64,000 bases of DNA from Mycobacterium scrofulaceum (GCF_002086735.1 NZ_MVIJ01000001.1:124001-188000), one strand, 5' to 3'; counted from the first letter of the stretch, positions 1 through 9,831 are shown. The notes: generated by a model from the sequence alone, not told the origin. A program made the numbers and translations.

Positions 1-1
1 G

Positions 2-1351
2 GAGGTCGTCACGGCGGCCAAGCTCGTCAGCAGCATCAACTCGCTCGGCCGCACCATCGGCGTGAACTTCGCCGCGATCAAGGACATGTTCGCGTGGGTG
101 GCCCCGGTGCTGGCGGCGCTGCAGGGCAACCCGGTCTGCGACGCGGATCCCTCCTGCAGCGCCACCCGGGCCCAGTTCGAGCGCGTGGTGAACGCGCGCG
201 GTGACGGCAGCCTCGACCAGATCAACGACCTGGCGACGCAGCTGCAGGCGTTTCAAGACCGGCAGACCCTCAACGCATCGGTCGATCACCTGCGTGTCGC
301 GCTCGCCGGCTTCGTCAGGGCGCTGCATGCCATGGGCCTGGACCAGCCCGGCGGCCTGCAGGCGGACCTGAACCAGCTGCAGCAGGGCGCCGACCGGTTC
401 GCCGGCGGGAGCCGGCAAGTGGCCGATGGAGTGGACCAACTCGTCGATCAGATCAAACAGATGGGCGCCGGGCTCGGTGAGGCGTCGGCCTTCCTCCTCA
501 CGCTCAAACGGGACGCCGCAGAACCGTCGATGGCGGGGTTCAATGTTCCCGCGCAGCTCCTGCACATGGAGGAGTTCAAGAAGGCCGCCAAGGCGTTCAT
601 CTCACCCGACGGCCACTCGGTGCGGTATCTGGTGCAGACCAAACTCAATCCGTTCAGCCCGGAGGCCATGGACCAGGTCGGCGTCATCGGCGACACCGCG
701 CGCGGAGCACAACCGAACACCGCGTTGGCGGACGCCAAGATCTCGATGGTGGGGTATCCCGTCATGCTGCGGGACACGCGGGACTTCTATGAGCACGACA
801 TCAAATTCATCGTCGGCGTCACCATCATCGTCGTGCTGCTGACCTTGATCGCGCTGTTGCGGGCGGTCGTGGCACCGCTGTACCTGGTCGCCTCCGTCGT
901 CATTTCCTACCTGTCGGCGGTGGGCATCGGCGTCGTGACGTTCCAATTCGTGCTCGGCCAGCAATTGCATTGGAGCGTTCCGCCGTTGGCCTTCGTGGTG
1001 TTGGTCGCCGTCGGGGCCGATTACAACATGCTCTTCGTCTCGCGAATGCGCGACGAGTCGCCGCACAGCATGCGCTACGGCGTCATCCGCACCTTGAGTT
1101 CGACCGGCGGTGTGATCACCGCGGCGGGCCTGATCTTCGCCGCCTCGATGTGGGGTCTGGTGTTCTCCAGCATCGGCACCGTGGTCCAGGGCGGTTTCGT
1201 CATCGGAATCGGAATCTTGCTCGACACCTTCCTGGTTCGCACCATAACCGTGCCCGCCCTGGCTACGCTGGTCGGACGGGCGAGCTGGTGGCCATCGCGA
1301 CCGGAAACGCAGCGGTCGCGATGGCGTTCACCGGCCCGGCCCGCGGAGTAG
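2..1351 (+). CDS. MmpL family RND lipid transporter, 3' part (5' end outside window)
   Basis: The reading frame is open to the left edge, so only the C-terminal 449 residues are present. A large periplasmic portion is followed by a bundle of hydrophobic segments from about base 800 to 1290. The TM10-type motif A-D-Y-N at bases 1016-1027 carries the Asp-Tyr pair that MmpL proteins use for proton relay. The protein ends in a short basic tail. MmpL proteins export lipids or siderophores across the inner membrane. A PE-PPE-domain hydrolase begins 80 bases downstream on the same strand, an arrangement reminiscent of MmpL8/MmpL10 with Chp1/Chp2 acyltransferases, so export of an acylated glycolipid is a reasonable inference. 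The substrate is not visible from sequence. Confidence 0.93.
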   Translation, partial: EVVTAAKLVSSINSLGRTIGVNFAAIKDMFAWVAPVLAALQGNPVCDADPSCSATRAQFERVVNARGDGSLDQINDLATQLQAFQDRQTLNASVDHLRVALAGFVRALHAMGLDQPGGLQADLNQLQQGADRFAGGSRQVADGVDQLVDQIKQMGAGLGEASAFLLTLKRDAAEPSMAGFNVPAQLLHMEEFKKAAKAFISPDGHSVRYLVQTKLNPFSPEAMDQVGVIGDTARGAQPNTALADAKISMVGYPVMLRDTRDFYEHDIKFIVGVTIIVVLLTLIALLRAVVAPLYLVASVVISYLSAVGIGVVTFQFVLGQQLHWSVPPLAFVVLVAVGADYNMLFVSRMRDESPHSMRYGVIRTLSSTGGVITAAGLIFAASMWGLVFSSIGTVVQGGFVIGIGILLDTFLVRTITVPALATLVGRASWWPSRPETQRSRWRSPARPAE

Positions 1352-1430
1352 GTCCAGCACCGGGCGGGTGAGCGGGTCCACGTGCGATATGCGAAACTAC
1401 GAGACCAAGTCGGGCAGGCGGGAAGTGGCG

Positions 1431-2531
1431 ATGCGGAAACTACTCGCGGGGGTTACCGCTCTGGTAACCCTCGGCGCCACAGGGTGTTTCGGCCTCGGCA
1501 TCGCGACGGCCGACGACTCCGCGGACAGCGCGACGCCCGACGACGGGATGGCGTACGCGCTGGGCGGCGCTCACGTCCCCGGCATTCCCTATGACGAGTA
1601 CGGCAGGCGGCTGGGTGCCGGGTGGTTTCCGGGCCTGACGCGAGAGATCGTCGACTACCCGGCGGGGCAGGTCCAGGGCCACGTGCTCGAACGGCTCTTT
1701 CCTGGGATCGGCCGGCTCGACGAAGCCTTCCCGGGCCTGGGCGTGGACGGGCCAAGCATCGGCGAGTCGGTGGCCGTCGGCGAGGACAACCTGGACGCGG
1801 CCATCCGCCGGGGCGGCCCCGGCGCCGCGATCGGCCTGTCCGAGGGTTCGCTCGTGGTGGACGCCGAGCAGGCGCGGCTGGCGAACGACCCGACCGCTCC
1901 ACCGCCAAATCAATTGATCTTCAGCACCTTTGGCAATCCGGTGGGACGTCACGCCTTCGGCCAGAGCTTTCTGACCTCCTTTTTCCCGGTCGGCGCCGTC
2001 GTTCCCGCAATGGACTACCGCATACCGCCGCCCGTGGAAAGCCAGTACGACACCAAGGCGTTCGTCGCGGCGTACGACATGATCGCCGACTTCCCCGACC
2101 GGCCGGACAACCTGCTGGCCCTCGCCAACACCCTGGTGGGCGAGGCGACCGGGCATACCGCGGTCGCGTTCACCGACCCGAGCATGGTGCCGCCGCAGAA
2201 CATCAGAACCACCGTCAACTCCCGGGGCGCGACGACAACGACGTACCTGATCCCCGAAAAACACCTCCCGCTGGTGATACCGCTGGGCTACCTCGGGGTG
2301 CCGGAAGACGAGCTGAACCAACTCGACGCCGAGCTGGCGCCCATGGTGAACGCGGGATACTCGCGCAACGACGACCCGCAGACCGCACCCATCCAAGTGG
2401 ATCCGGTGCGGGGCTTCGACCCCGCGGCCGTGATCGCCCCGGCCAGCCAGGCCACCTTCGGCGGCGGGGCCGACCCATTTTCGCAGCTGATGTCCAGCGC
2501 CATGGCCGCGTTCAATCAGGGCGGCCGCTGA
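1431..2531 (+). CDS. Secreted PE-PPE-domain serine hydrolase/acyltransferase (Chp-like)
   Basis: The start is the ATG at 1431, just after a purine-rich GGCGGGAAG stretch; a GTG at 1368 would add an implausible leader. Residues 1-28 form a signal peptide or membrane anchor (basic start, hydrophobic run, ATA-D end); a T-G-C within it is only a weak lipobox. The rest matches the PE-PPE (alpha/beta serine hydrolase) domain, with the nucleophile motif G-L-S-E-G near Ser137. In M. tuberculosis the relatives Chp1 and Chp2 sit beside MmpL8 and MmpL10 and complete sulfolipid-1 and polyacyltrehalose by acyl transfer. Placement after an mmpL suggests a similar finishing step on the exported lipid. Substrate and enzyme activity are inferred. 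Confidence 0.85.
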   Translation: MRKLLAGVTALVTLGATGCFGLGIATADDSADSATPDDGMAYALGGAHVPGIPYDEYGRRLGAGWFPGLTREIVDYPAGQVQGHVLERLFPGIGRLDEAFPGLGVDGPSIGESVAVGEDNLDAAIRRGGPGAAIGLSEGSLVVDAEQARLANDPTAPPPNQLIFSTFGNPVGRHAFGQSFLTSFFPVGAVVPAMDYRIPPPVESQYDTKAFVAAYDMIADFPDRPDNLLALANTLVGEATGHTAVAFTDPSMVPPQNIRTTVNSRGATTTTYLIPEKHLPLVIPLGYLGVPEDELNQLDAELAPMVNAGYSRNDDPQTAPIQVDPVRGFDPAAVIAPASQATFGGGADPFSQLMSSAMAAFNQGGR

Positions 2532-2607
2532 CCGGCACCGGCCGTATCGAGCCGGATGGCATGTCGGTGATAATGACTCACGTCCGCCCGCCGTCAAAGG
2601 AGACGCG

Positions 2608-3666
2608 ATGAGCAAGCCCCCGACAGAACGCCCGCTGCGGGTGATCCAGTGGACGACCGGAAACATCGGGCGGCGTTCGCTGCACGCCATCATCGGCAGA
2701 CCCGACATGGAGTTGGTCGGGGTGTACGCGCACGGGGCGGACAAGGTCGGGGTGGACGCCGCCGAACTGGCCGGCTGGCCGGAACCGACCGGCGTGCTCG
2801 CAACCAACGACATCGACGCGCTGCTCGCGCTCGGTGCCGACGCGTGCTGCTACAACCCGTTGTGGCCCAACATCGATGAGTTGGTGCGCCTGCTGGAATC
2901 GGGTGTCAACGTGTGCTCCAGCGCGGCCTGGATCACCGGGGGCAAGCAGACGCCCGAGGACCGGGAACGCATTGTGGACGCCTGCAAGCGGGGCGGTGCG
3001 ACGATCTTCGGCAGCGGCGCGCACCCGGGCATGACCAACATGGTCGGTATGGTGCTCAGCGGCTCGTGCGAGCGCGTCGACGAGATCCGCATCACCGAAT
3101 CGGTGGACTGCTCGACCTACGAATCGGCGGAAACCCAAACGGCGATGGGCTTTTCGCAGGATCCCGACACGCCGGGGCTCGCCGAAAGCGTGCGGCGCGA
3201 GAGCGAGGTCTTCGCCGAATCGGCCGCCATGATGGCCGACGCGATCGGGGCGAAGCTGGACCGGATGACCTTCGACGTGACCTTCACCGCCGCGACCGCC
3301 GATTCCGACCTGGGCTTCATGCGGATACCTGCGGGAACGGTGGGCGGCGTCTACGGTTACCACCGCGGCTGGGAGGGCGACCGCAACGTGGTCAGCGTGG
3401 GGTTCAACTGGACCATGGGCAGTCACGTGGTGCCGCCCAAGCCGTTGGAGCACGGCCACGTCATTCAGGTGTTCGGGCTGCCCAACATGCGCACCGTCCT
3501 GCATTGCCTACCGCCGAAGGACTGGACGGAGCCCGGTTTCATGGGATTGGGCATGATCTACACGGCGATGCCGGTCACCAACGCGGTCCCGGCCGTGGTG
3601 GCCGCCGAACCCGGGATCGTGACGCTTGCCGATTTGCCGCCGGTCACCGGCCGGGTGGCCCGGTAA
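2608..3666 (+). CDS. DapB-like NAD(P)-dependent oxidoreductase (mycobacterial family)
   Basis: A 352-residue protein beginning 10 bases after an AAAGGAG ribosome site. The N terminus has a Rossmann-type dinucleotide site (W-T-T-G-N-I-G-R near residues 14-21), as in dihydrodipicolinate reductase and 2,4-diaminopentanoate dehydrogenase relatives. The C-terminal half lacks the usual DapB substrate signature, so a role in lysine synthesis is unlikely; mycobacteria carry many paralogues of this group with unknown substrates. It lies between the PE-PPE hydrolase (76-base gap) and the mmpS-mmpL pair (170-base gap), all on the same strand. It may modify the lipid handled by this locus or be an unrelated passenger. 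Confidence 0.8.
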   Translation: MSKPPTERPLRVIQWTTGNIGRRSLHAIIGRPDMELVGVYAHGADKVGVDAAELAGWPEPTGVLATNDIDALLALGADACCYNPLWPNIDELVRLLESGVNVCSSAAWITGGKQTPEDRERIVDACKRGGATIFGSGAHPGMTNMVGMVLSGSCERVDEIRITESVDCSTYESAETQTAMGFSQDPDTPGLAESVRRESEVFAESAAMMADAIGAKLDRMTFDVTFTAATADSDLGFMRIPAGTVGGVYGYHRGWEGDRNVVSVGFNWTMGSHVVPPKPLEHGHVIQVFGLPNMRTVLHCLPPKDWTEPGFMGLGMIYTAMPVTNAVPAVVAAEPGIVTLADLPPVTGRVAR

Positions 3667-3721
3667 GCGCCGGGCACGTATGCCCTTCGCCACATCGGAG
3701 GCCCCGGAGGAACGCTTGCGT

Positions 3722-3740
3722 GCACTAAGGTTTAGAGTGC
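3722..3740. promoter_or_regulatory. Imperfect inverted repeat upstream of mmpS, possible operator
   Basis: GCACT and AGTGC flank an inner CTAA-GGT-TTAG palindrome, about 97 bases before the mmpS start in an AT-richer patch of the 170-base gap. MmpS/MmpL operons are often controlled by TetR-type repressors that bind such sites. No regulator gene is visible nearby, so this is a weak call. Confidence 0.3.
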
Positions 3741-3836
3741 TTAGCTGAGCAAATAGTCGGAAAGACATCGATGTCGTCGGCGACAGGTTCGGGCTTTGCG
3801 GCAGCGCCGGGGTGGCGGTAAGCGGAAGGCGGTCAG

Positions 3837-4304
3837 GTGGTGTCTAGTCCAGGCTCAGGTCCACGTACCGGCGCCGTGACTCGGGTGCTCAAGCGGGCGT
3901 GGATACCGCTGGTTTTGGTAGTTGTCCTCGCCCTTTCGACGTTGATCGTGTCGCGGCTCCACAAGATTTTCGGCTCGCAGGATCTCAACGCGAACGCCGG
4001 CAAGGGGATCGAAATCGTGCAGTTCAATCCGAAGGTCGTGGTCTACGACATCACCGGTCCGCCGGGGGCCACCGCCAACATCAATTACTGGGACGAGAAC
4101 GCCAACACCCATCAGGTCAACGCGGCGCCGCTGCCGTGGTCGACCACCATCTCCACCACCCTGCCGTCGGTGAGCGCCAACATCATGGCGCAGAGCGACA
4201 GCAGTGAGATCGGCTGCAAGATCACCGTCGACGGCGTCGTCCGCGAACAGCACAACTCCGACGGCCACAACGCGCAGACCTTCTGCCTGGTGAAGTCCGC
4301 ATGA
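3837..4304 (+). CDS. MmpS family membrane protein
   Basis: 155 residues. A short basic cytoplasmic N terminus leads into a single membrane helix (about residues 22-40, rich in V and L) and then a periplasmic beta-rich domain. That domain contains the family-typical stretches Y-D-I-T-G and C-K-I-T-V-D-G and two cysteines (C-K-I and F-C-L-V) likely to form a disulfide. MmpS proteins assist the partner MmpL in periplasmic handling of the exported lipid or siderophore. The gene overlaps the following mmpL by four bases (ATGA), the usual translational coupling. Two adjacent GTG codons (3837, 3840) could serve as start; an AAGGCGG site lies just upstream. Confidence 0.93.
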   Translation: MVSSPGSGPRTGAVTRVLKRAWIPLVLVVVLALSTLIVSRLHKIFGSQDLNANAGKGIEIVQFNPKVVVYDITGPPGATANINYWDENANTHQVNAAPLPWSTTISTTLPSVSANIMAQSDSSEIGCKITVDGVVREQHNSDGHNAQTFCLVKSA

Positions 4305-7210
4305 GCGACGCGAACAGCCGGGGCCGTCTGGGCACCGAGGACACCGAGGACACCGGACCGATCCAAACGGCGGACGGGGCGAAGGCCGCGCGCGGTCACC
4401 GGCCCTACCTCCCCCATTCGATCCGCATCTTCGCGGTGCCGATCATTTTGGTCTGGGTGTTCGTCACGGTGCTGGTCAACGTCATCGTCCCCACGCTGGA
4501 AAAGGTCGGCGAGGCCCATTCGGCGCCGATGACCCCCCTGGACGCGCCGTCGATGAAGGCGATGATGCGCCTGGGCCACAACTTCCACGAGTTCGACTCC
4601 AACAGCACCGTCATGATCGTGCTGGAGGGTCAGCAGCCGCTGGGGCAGGACGCGCACCAGTACTACGACAAACTGATCCGGGACCTGCGCAAGGATCCCC
4701 AGCACATCCAGCACATCCAGGACTTCTGGGGTGACCGGCTCACCGCGGCCGGCGCGCAGAGCGCCGACGCCAAGGGCGCCTACGTCATGATCAACCTGGC
4801 CGGCAACCAGGGCACCACGCTGGCGAACGAATCCGTGGACGCCGTGCGCAAGGTGATCGACGAGAACAAGGCGCCGCCGGGCGTGAAGGCCTACGTCACC
4901 GGTCCGGCCGCGCTGTCCGACGACATGCACATCATCGGTAACGCCAGCCTGGCCAAGATCACCCTGTTCACCTTGGGTGCCATCGCGATCATGCTGCTGC
5001 TGGTCTACCGGTCGATTGTCACCACGCTGGTCCAGCTGTTCATGACCTTTGTCGCGCTGGCGTGTTCGCGGGGTGTCGTCGCGGTTCTCGCGTACCACAA
5101 TGCGTTCGGGCTCACCACGTTCGCCGCCAACATCCTGACCATGCTGGCGATCGCTGCCGGCACCGACTACGGCATCTTCCTGGTGGGCCGCTATCAGGAG
5201 GCGTTGCGCGCGGGCGAGGACCGGGAGACGGCGTACTACACCACCTTCAAGGGGGTGGCCCCCGTTGTCCTGGGATCCGGGCTCACCATCGCCGGTGCGA
5301 CGTATTGCCTGAGCTTCACGCGGCTGCCCTGGTTCAACACCATGGGCGCTCCAGTGGCGATCGGCATGCTGGTGGTGGTGCTGGCGGGACTGACGCTGGG
5401 ACCCGCGGTTGTCTTCGTCGGCAGTCGGTTTCACCTCTTCGAGACCAAGCGGGCGGCCAAGGGCGGGCGGCTGTGGCGCCGGGTAGGCACCGCGGTGGTG
5501 CGCTGGCCCGCACCGGTTTTGGCGGTCAGCGCCGCGGTCGTCTTGATCGGCATGGTCGCGCTGCCGAGCTACAAGACGAGCTACAACGACCGCTACTACC
5601 TGCCGGCCTCCGCGCCGTCCAACCTCGGGCAAGCGGCCGCCGACCGCCACTTCTCGCAGGCCCGGATGAACCCCGACATGCTGATGATCGAGTCCGACCA
5701 CGACATGCGGAACCCGGCCGACATGCTGGTGTTGGACCGGGTCGCCAAGAACGAGATGCGCACGCTCGGCATCGCCATGGTCCAGGACATCACCAGGCCG
5801 CTGGGCATCCCAATTCAACACAGCTCCATACCGTTCCAGAACAGCATCCAGAGCCAGACCACGATGCAGAACATGAGCTTCCTCAAGGAGCGCATCGCCG
5901 ACATCCTCAGGATGGCCGACGATCTGCAGACCCAGATCGACACCACGCAGCGGCAGTACGAGGTGTCGCTGGACCTGGCCAAGGCGGCGGACGACAGCGC
6001 GAAGACCACGGCGGTCACGTCGCAGATCACCGACACCTTGCGTGACCACATCGCGGACTTCGACGACACCTTCCGGCCGATACGCAGCGTTTTCTACTGG
6101 GAGAGGCACTGTTACGACATCCCGGTCTGCATCGGGTTGCGGTCCCTGTTCGACACGTTCGACGGGTTCGACCAGCTCGCCGAGCAGTTCCACTACCTCA
6201 CAGCCGACATCCAGCACACCGCCAAAGCCTCGCGCGACCTGACGGAACTGTTCCCCACGCTGATCACCACGCTGAAGACGACCAGGGGCATCACGCTCAC
6301 CCTGTACCAGACGTTCAAGGCGATGATCGACCAGATGGAGGCGATGAGCAACACCGCGATCGTCATGGGCCAGAGCTTCGACGCGTCGAAGAACGACGAT
6401 TTCTTCTATCTGCCCCCGGAGGCGTTCGACAACCCGGATTTCCAGACGGGCCTTCGCATGTTTTTGTCGCCGGACGGTAAGTCGGCACGATTCTTCATCA
6501 CCCACCAGAGCGATCCGATGACGCCGGAAGGCATTTCGCGAGTCGACGCCGAGCGCACCGCCGCGCAGGAGGGACTCAAGCAGTCCTCCCTGTCCGACGC
6601 CAGGGTCTATTTGGGCGGCACGGCCCCCACCTTCCGAGACATGGCCGACGGCGAGAAATACGACCTGATGATCGCCGTGGTGTCGGCCCTGACGCTGATC
6701 TTCATGATCATGCTGCTGCTCACCCGGAGTGTGGTGGCCGCGCTGGTGATCGTCGGCACCGCGGCGAGCTCGATCGCGGCGTCCTTCGGGTTGTCGGTGC
6801 TCATCTGGCAGGACCTGTTCGGCATCAGGATCCACTGGATCGTGATGGCGCTGTCGGTCATCATCCTGCTGGCCGTCGGCTCCGACTACAACCTGCTGCT
6901 GGTCTCCCGGTTCAAGGAAGAGATCCATGCCGGCCTCAAGACCGGCATCATCCGGTCGATGGCCGGCACCGGCGGGGTGGTGACGGCGGCGGGTCTGGTA
7001 TTCGCGTTCACCATGGCGTCGATGCTCGGCAGCGACCTGCGGGTGCTGGGCCAATTCGGGTCGACGGTGTGCATCGGTCTGCTGCTCGACACCCTGATCG
7101 TGCGCACGTTGCTGATGCCGTCCATCGCGACACTGCTGGGCCGCTGGTTCTGGTGGCCGCAGGTGGTGCATCCGCGCGGCGACAACGCCAAGCGCGCGGT
7201 GCCGGCTTAG
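4301..7210 (+). CDS. MmpL family RND lipid transporter, full length
   Basis: 969 residues, normal length for an MmpL4/MmpL5-type transporter. The layout is one N-terminal helix, a periplasmic domain, five helices (about bases 4930-5430), a second long periplasmic domain with a helical hairpin region (about 5600-6640), then the final helix bundle. The Asp-Tyr proton-relay pairs are present in both halves: G-T-D-Y at residues 287-290 and G-S-D-Y near 860-863. It is translationally coupled to mmpS, so the two probably act as one export unit. Closest character is the MmpS4/MmpL4-MmpS5/MmpL5 group, but the cargo (glycopeptidolipid, siderophore or other) cannot be told from sequence. Its stop codon overlaps that of the convergent degV by four bases. 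Confidence 0.95.
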   Translation: MSDANSRGRLGTEDTEDTGPIQTADGAKAARGHRPYLPHSIRIFAVPIILVWVFVTVLVNVIVPTLEKVGEAHSAPMTPLDAPSMKAMMRLGHNFHEFDSNSTVMIVLEGQQPLGQDAHQYYDKLIRDLRKDPQHIQHIQDFWGDRLTAAGAQSADAKGAYVMINLAGNQGTTLANESVDAVRKVIDENKAPPGVKAYVTGPAALSDDMHIIGNASLAKITLFTLGAIAIMLLLVYRSIVTTLVQLFMTFVALACSRGVVAVLAYHNAFGLTTFAANILTMLAIAAGTDYGIFLVGRYQEALRAGEDRETAYYTTFKGVAPVVLGSGLTIAGATYCLSFTRLPWFNTMGAPVAIGMLVVVLAGLTLGPAVVFVGSRFHLFETKRAAKGGRLWRRVGTAVVRWPAPVLAVSAAVVLIGMVALPSYKTSYNDRYYLPASAPSNLGQAAADRHFSQARMNPDMLMIESDHDMRNPADMLVLDRVAKNEMRTLGIAMVQDITRPLGIPIQHSSIPFQNSIQSQTTMQNMSFLKERIADILRMADDLQTQIDTTQRQYEVSLDLAKAADDSAKTTAVTSQITDTLRDHIADFDDTFRPIRSVFYWERHCYDIPVCIGLRSLFDTFDGFDQLAEQFHYLTADIQHTAKASRDLTELFPTLITTLKTTRGITLTLYQTFKAMIDQMEAMSNTAIVMGQSFDASKNDDFFYLPPEAFDNPDFQTGLRMFLSPDGKSARFFITHQSDPMTPEGISRVDAERTAAQEGLKQSSLSDARVYLGGTAPTFRDMADGEKYDLMIAVVSALTLIFMIMLLLTRSVVAALVIVGTAASSIAASFGLSVLIWQDLFGIRIHWIVMALSVIILLAVGSDYNLLLVSRFKEEIHAGLKTGIIRSMAGTGGVVTAAGLVFAFTMASMLGSDLRVLGQFGSTVCIGLLLDTLIVRTLLMPSIATLLGRWFWWPQVVHPRGDNAKRAVPA

Positions 7211-8037
7211 GTCGGCAGTTGCACGACGACCGCGACCGCCCCGGCGCCGACGTGCAGGGCCAGCACCGGCCCCAGCGGGGTGACGATCGCCGGCTCGCAC
7301 GCCGGTAACCGCCGCGCCAGCTCCGTCGCCACCTCCTTGGCGCCGTCCGGGTTGGCGACGTGGTGCACCGCCAGGGCGGCGGGGCTGTCGCCGGCGACCT
7401 CGCAGACCCGCTCGATCATCGCCGCCGTCGCGTGGCTGACGGTGCGCACCCGTTGAGCGAGAACGAGTTTGCCGTCGTCGATGCGCAGCAGCGGCTTGAG
7501 CGCCAGCGCCGTGCCCAGCCAGGCCTTGGCGCCGCCGATCCGTCCGCTGCGGCGCAGGTTGTCCAGCCGATGCACGACCATGAACGCGTGGCTATGGCGC
7601 ACAGCCAGATTCGCCGCGTCGGCGACGGCATCCGGGCCCGCGCCCGTGGCCGCGGCGCGGGCCGCGGCCAACGCCACAAAGCCCGTGCCCATCGCGGTCG
7701 ACTTCGAGTCGACGACCCGCACGTGCGGGTCCAGGTCGGCGGCGGTCCGTTCGGCGGCAGCACAGGTCCCCGACAGCGCCGACGAAATGTGCACCGCCAC
7801 CACGCCGTCCCCGCCACTGTCGGCCAACGCCTGCTGGTAGGCGTTGGCCAGTTCGGCCGGCGTGGCCGCCGCCGTGGTGGCGTGGCGCTTGTAAATGTCC
7901 TCGGGGACCTCGTCCACCCCGTCCCGCAGGTCTGCCCCCTCGAGCAGGATGTGCAACGGTACGACGCGGATCGCCCACTTCTGAAGCAGGTCGGCCGGCA
8001 AGCGTGCCGACGCGTCGGTCACCACCACGACGGTCAC
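7207..8037 (-). CDS. DegV family fatty-acid-binding protein (Rv2417c type)
   Basis: 276 residues with the two-domain DegV fold. The N terminus reads V-V-T-D-A-S-A-R-L, followed by a central H-I-S-S-A-L-S-G-T segment and a V-V-D-S-K-S motif; these serines contact the fatty-acid head group in known structures. A second lobe holds the R-R-S-G-R-I-G-G motif. DegV/FakB-type proteins hold a free fatty acid, in Firmicutes handing it to a kinase; no FakA kinase is visible here. It is the last gene of a leftward operon and lies 6 bases after octT. A partner role with the octanoyltransferase is an attractive but untested inference. Confidence 0.9.
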   Translation of the reverse strand: MTVVVVTDASARLPADLLQKWAIRVVPLHILLEGADLRDGVDEVPEDIYKRHATTAAATPAELANAYQQALADSGGDGVVAVHISSALSGTCAAAERTAADLDPHVRVVDSKSTAMGTGFVALAAARAAATGAGPDAVADAANLAVRHSHAFMVVHRLDNLRRSGRIGGAKAWLGTALALKPLLRIDDGKLVLAQRVRTVSHATAAMIERVCEVAGDSPAALAVHHVANPDGAKEVATELARRLPACEPAIVTPLGPVLALHVGAGAVAVVVQLPT

Positions 8038-8043
8038 GAGCGG

Positions 8044-8781
8044 CTACCCGTGTGGCTTGTCGGTCGCCAGGCCGGCTTCGGCCAGCGCCTTCAGCATCAG
8101 CTCGGCAACCGCCTGGTGCGCTTCGAAATTCCAGTGGATGCCGTCGGGGTTGCCCCGTCCGGTCATGATCTGCTCGGCGACAGCAGCTTTCAGATCCACC
8201 AGGGGGATATCGTGGCCCTGCGCCCACTCGGTGATGGCGGCGGCGGTGGCCGCCCGGCCGTGATGTGCCCGGCCGTACGTGTCGGCGATGTGCACCGACG
8301 GCAGCGACGCCACGATCGGGATGCCCGGACGGTTGAAATCGATTGCGCCGCGGGTCTGTTCGAGGTAATCGGCGCTCAGGTGCGGGGGCAGCGCGGACCG
8401 GGCCACCGGCGAGAGCCTGGGCTGCAGCCAGCCGTAGCCGTCGCGGACCCAGCGCCGCAACCACGGCGGCCGCACATAGCGGATCAGTTCGCGCAGCGCC
8501 GTCGGCAAAACCGACGGGAGCGAATCCATGCCGCCGGTGGCGAAGATGACGGCGCCCGCCCGCGGCAGCGCCGCCCAGGCGCGCGGGTCCTGAGTGGCCG
8601 CCCACCAGATGTCGCGGCAGGTCCAGCCGATGCGGCCGATGAGTTCGACGTCCCAACCCAGTTGGGCCGCAACGATGTTGGGCCAGATTCGGGGGTCGTC
8701 GGCCGGCAGCCCGCCGGTGGGCCCGTAGTAGGCCAGCGAGTCGGCGAATATCAGCAGGGTGGGCCGTGCATCAGAGGACAT
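8044..8781 (-). CDS. octT: SGNH-type octanoyltransferase of MGLP synthesis (Rv2418c type)
   Basis: 245 residues of SGNH/GDSL-hydrolase fold. The block I serine motif is F-A-D-S-L near residue 12, a mid-protein G-G-M-D-S segment may supply the oxyanion site, and the C-terminal D-G-I-H-W motif gives the catalytic Asp and His. The M. tuberculosis orthologue Rv2418c is reported to transfer octanoate to glucosylglycerates early in methylglucose lipopolysaccharide synthesis. It overlaps gpgP by 11 bases, which fits consecutive action: GpgP dephosphorylates glucosyl-3-phosphoglycerate and OctT acylates the product. The function is assigned from family and synteny. Confidence 0.88.
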   Translation of the reverse strand: MSSDARPTLLIFADSLAYYGPTGGLPADDPRIWPNIVAAQLGWDVELIGRIGWTCRDIWWAATQDPRAWAALPRAGAVIFATGGMDSLPSVLPTALRELIRYVRPPWLRRWVRDGYGWLQPRLSPVARSALPPHLSADYLEQTRGAIDFNRPGIPIVASLPSVHIADTYGRAHHGRAATAAAITEWAQGHDIPLVDLKAAVAEQIMTGRGNPDGIHWNFEAHQAVAELMLKALAEAGLATDKPHG

Positions 8782-9445
8782 CGTTGGACACCTGCGCCGA
8801 AGCGTTCCACACGTCGAGGCGCCAGCGGATGCCCTCCAGGCCCGCGTCCTGATCGTCGGCGTGGCCGGAAAGCTGCACCCAGCTGGCGTTGCCCATCCCG
8901 CCCAAGACCGGCCAGTTCGCGACGGGAAGCCGCAGCAGCGCGGCCGACAACGCGGCGATCAGGCCGCCGTGGGCCACCAGCACCACGGGCCGATCGGCAT
9001 GCTGGGGGTCGCCCCATTCCGCCTCGCCGGACACCAGTTCGCCGACCAGCGGCACGCTGCGGGCGGCGACGTCGACCCGGCTTTCGCCGCCATGCGGGGC
9101 CCACGTGGCGTCCTCACGCCAGGCCAGCCGCGCGCCGGGGGCCTGCGCGTCGACCTCGGTGTGGGTCAATCCCTGCCAGTCGCCGAGATGGGTCTCCCGC
9201 AACCGCGGGTCGACGCGGATGGGGAGGCCGGTGCGCTCCCCCAGCCTGACCGCCGTGTCGTAGGCGCGATGCAGGTCCGACGACACGATCAGCAACGGCT
9301 GCAGCTTGCCGAGCACCTCGGCGGCGGCGAGCGCCTGTGCCCTGCCGAGCTCGCTCAGTTGGGAATCCAGCTGACCCTGCATGCGGCTACCTGCATTGAA
9401 CTCGGTTTGCCCGTGCCGCAACATGATCAGGCGACGAATCGTCAT
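8771..9445 (-). CDS. gpgP: Glucosyl-3-phosphoglycerate phosphatase (Rv2419c type)
   Basis: 224 residues of the histidine phosphatase (phosphoglycerate mutase-like) superfamily. The N-terminal L-R-H-G-Q-T motif holds the phosphohistidine, and the second catalytic segment L-V-A-H-G-G lies near residue 158. The M. tuberculosis orthologue was first labelled a mutase but acts on glucosyl-3-phosphoglycerate, giving glucosylglycerate for methylglucose lipopolysaccharide, a cytosolic regulator of fatty acid synthesis. ATGA overlap with rsfS upstream and an 11-base overlap with octT downstream show a tight operon. Confidence 0.93.
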   Translation of the reverse strand: MTIRRLIMLRHGQTEFNAGSRMQGQLDSQLSELGRAQALAAAEVLGKLQPLLIVSSDLHRAYDTAVRLGERTGLPIRVDPRLRETHLGDWQGLTHTEVDAQAPGARLAWREDATWAPHGGESRVDVAARSVPLVGELVSGEAEWGDPQHADRPVVLVAHGGLIAALSAALLRLPVANWPVLGGMGNASWVQLSGHADDQDAGLEGIRWRLDVWNASAQVSNDVL

Positions 9446-9831
9446 TGCGAGCCCGCCGAGTCTTCGGGGGCGTCGGCGAGGTCCACCGGCACCACCGGGC
9501 AGTCACCCCACAACCGGTCCAGGGCATAGAAGTCGCGGTCGTCCTGGTGCTGGATGTGCACGACGATGTCGCGGTAGTCCAGCAGCGTCCAGCGGCCCTC
9601 GCGGGTGCCCTCCCGGCGCGCCGGCTTGTAGCCCGCCCTGCGCATCTTCTCCTCGACCTCGTCGACGATGGCGTTGACCTGGCGCTCGTTGGACGCCGAG
9701 GCGATGACGAAGCAGTCGGTGATCACCAGCTGGCCCGACACGTCGATCACCACGACGTCGTCGGCCAGCTTCGAGGCGGCCGCGCCGGCGGCGACCGTCG
9801 CCATGTCGATGGCTTCCTGGGTCGCGGTCAT
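9442..9831 (-). CDS. rsfS: Ribosomal silencing factor RsfS
   Basis: 129 residues. The ATG at 9831 is chosen because it overlaps the nadD stop by four bases (ATGA) and follows a GGGAA site; a longer reading frame to 9981 would run into nadD. The DUF143/RsfS domain shows the conserved [15 protein letters not shown] and [12 protein letters not shown] segments. RsfS binds ribosomal protein L14 and blocks subunit joining when nutrients are short. The C-terminal extension is rich in D, A and P. The nadD-rsfS pairing is common across bacteria. Confidence 0.95.
   Translation of the reverse strand: MTATQEAIDMATVAAGAAASKLADDVVVIDVSGQLVITDCFVIASASNERQVNAIVDEVEEKMRRAGYKPARREGTREGRWTLLDYRDIVVHIQHQDDRDFYALDRLWGDCPVVPVDLADAPEDSAGSQ

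Noticed and set aside
4112..7300. 1062-residue open frame on the minus strand opposite the mmpS-mmpL genes
   Set aside because: Its composition is Arg/Gly/His/Asp-rich as expected from GC-rich antisense frames; the plus-strand transporter motifs are clear.
7360..9249. 629-residue plus-strand frame across degV, octT and gpgP
   Set aside because: It spans three well-supported minus-strand genes and looks like antisense composition.
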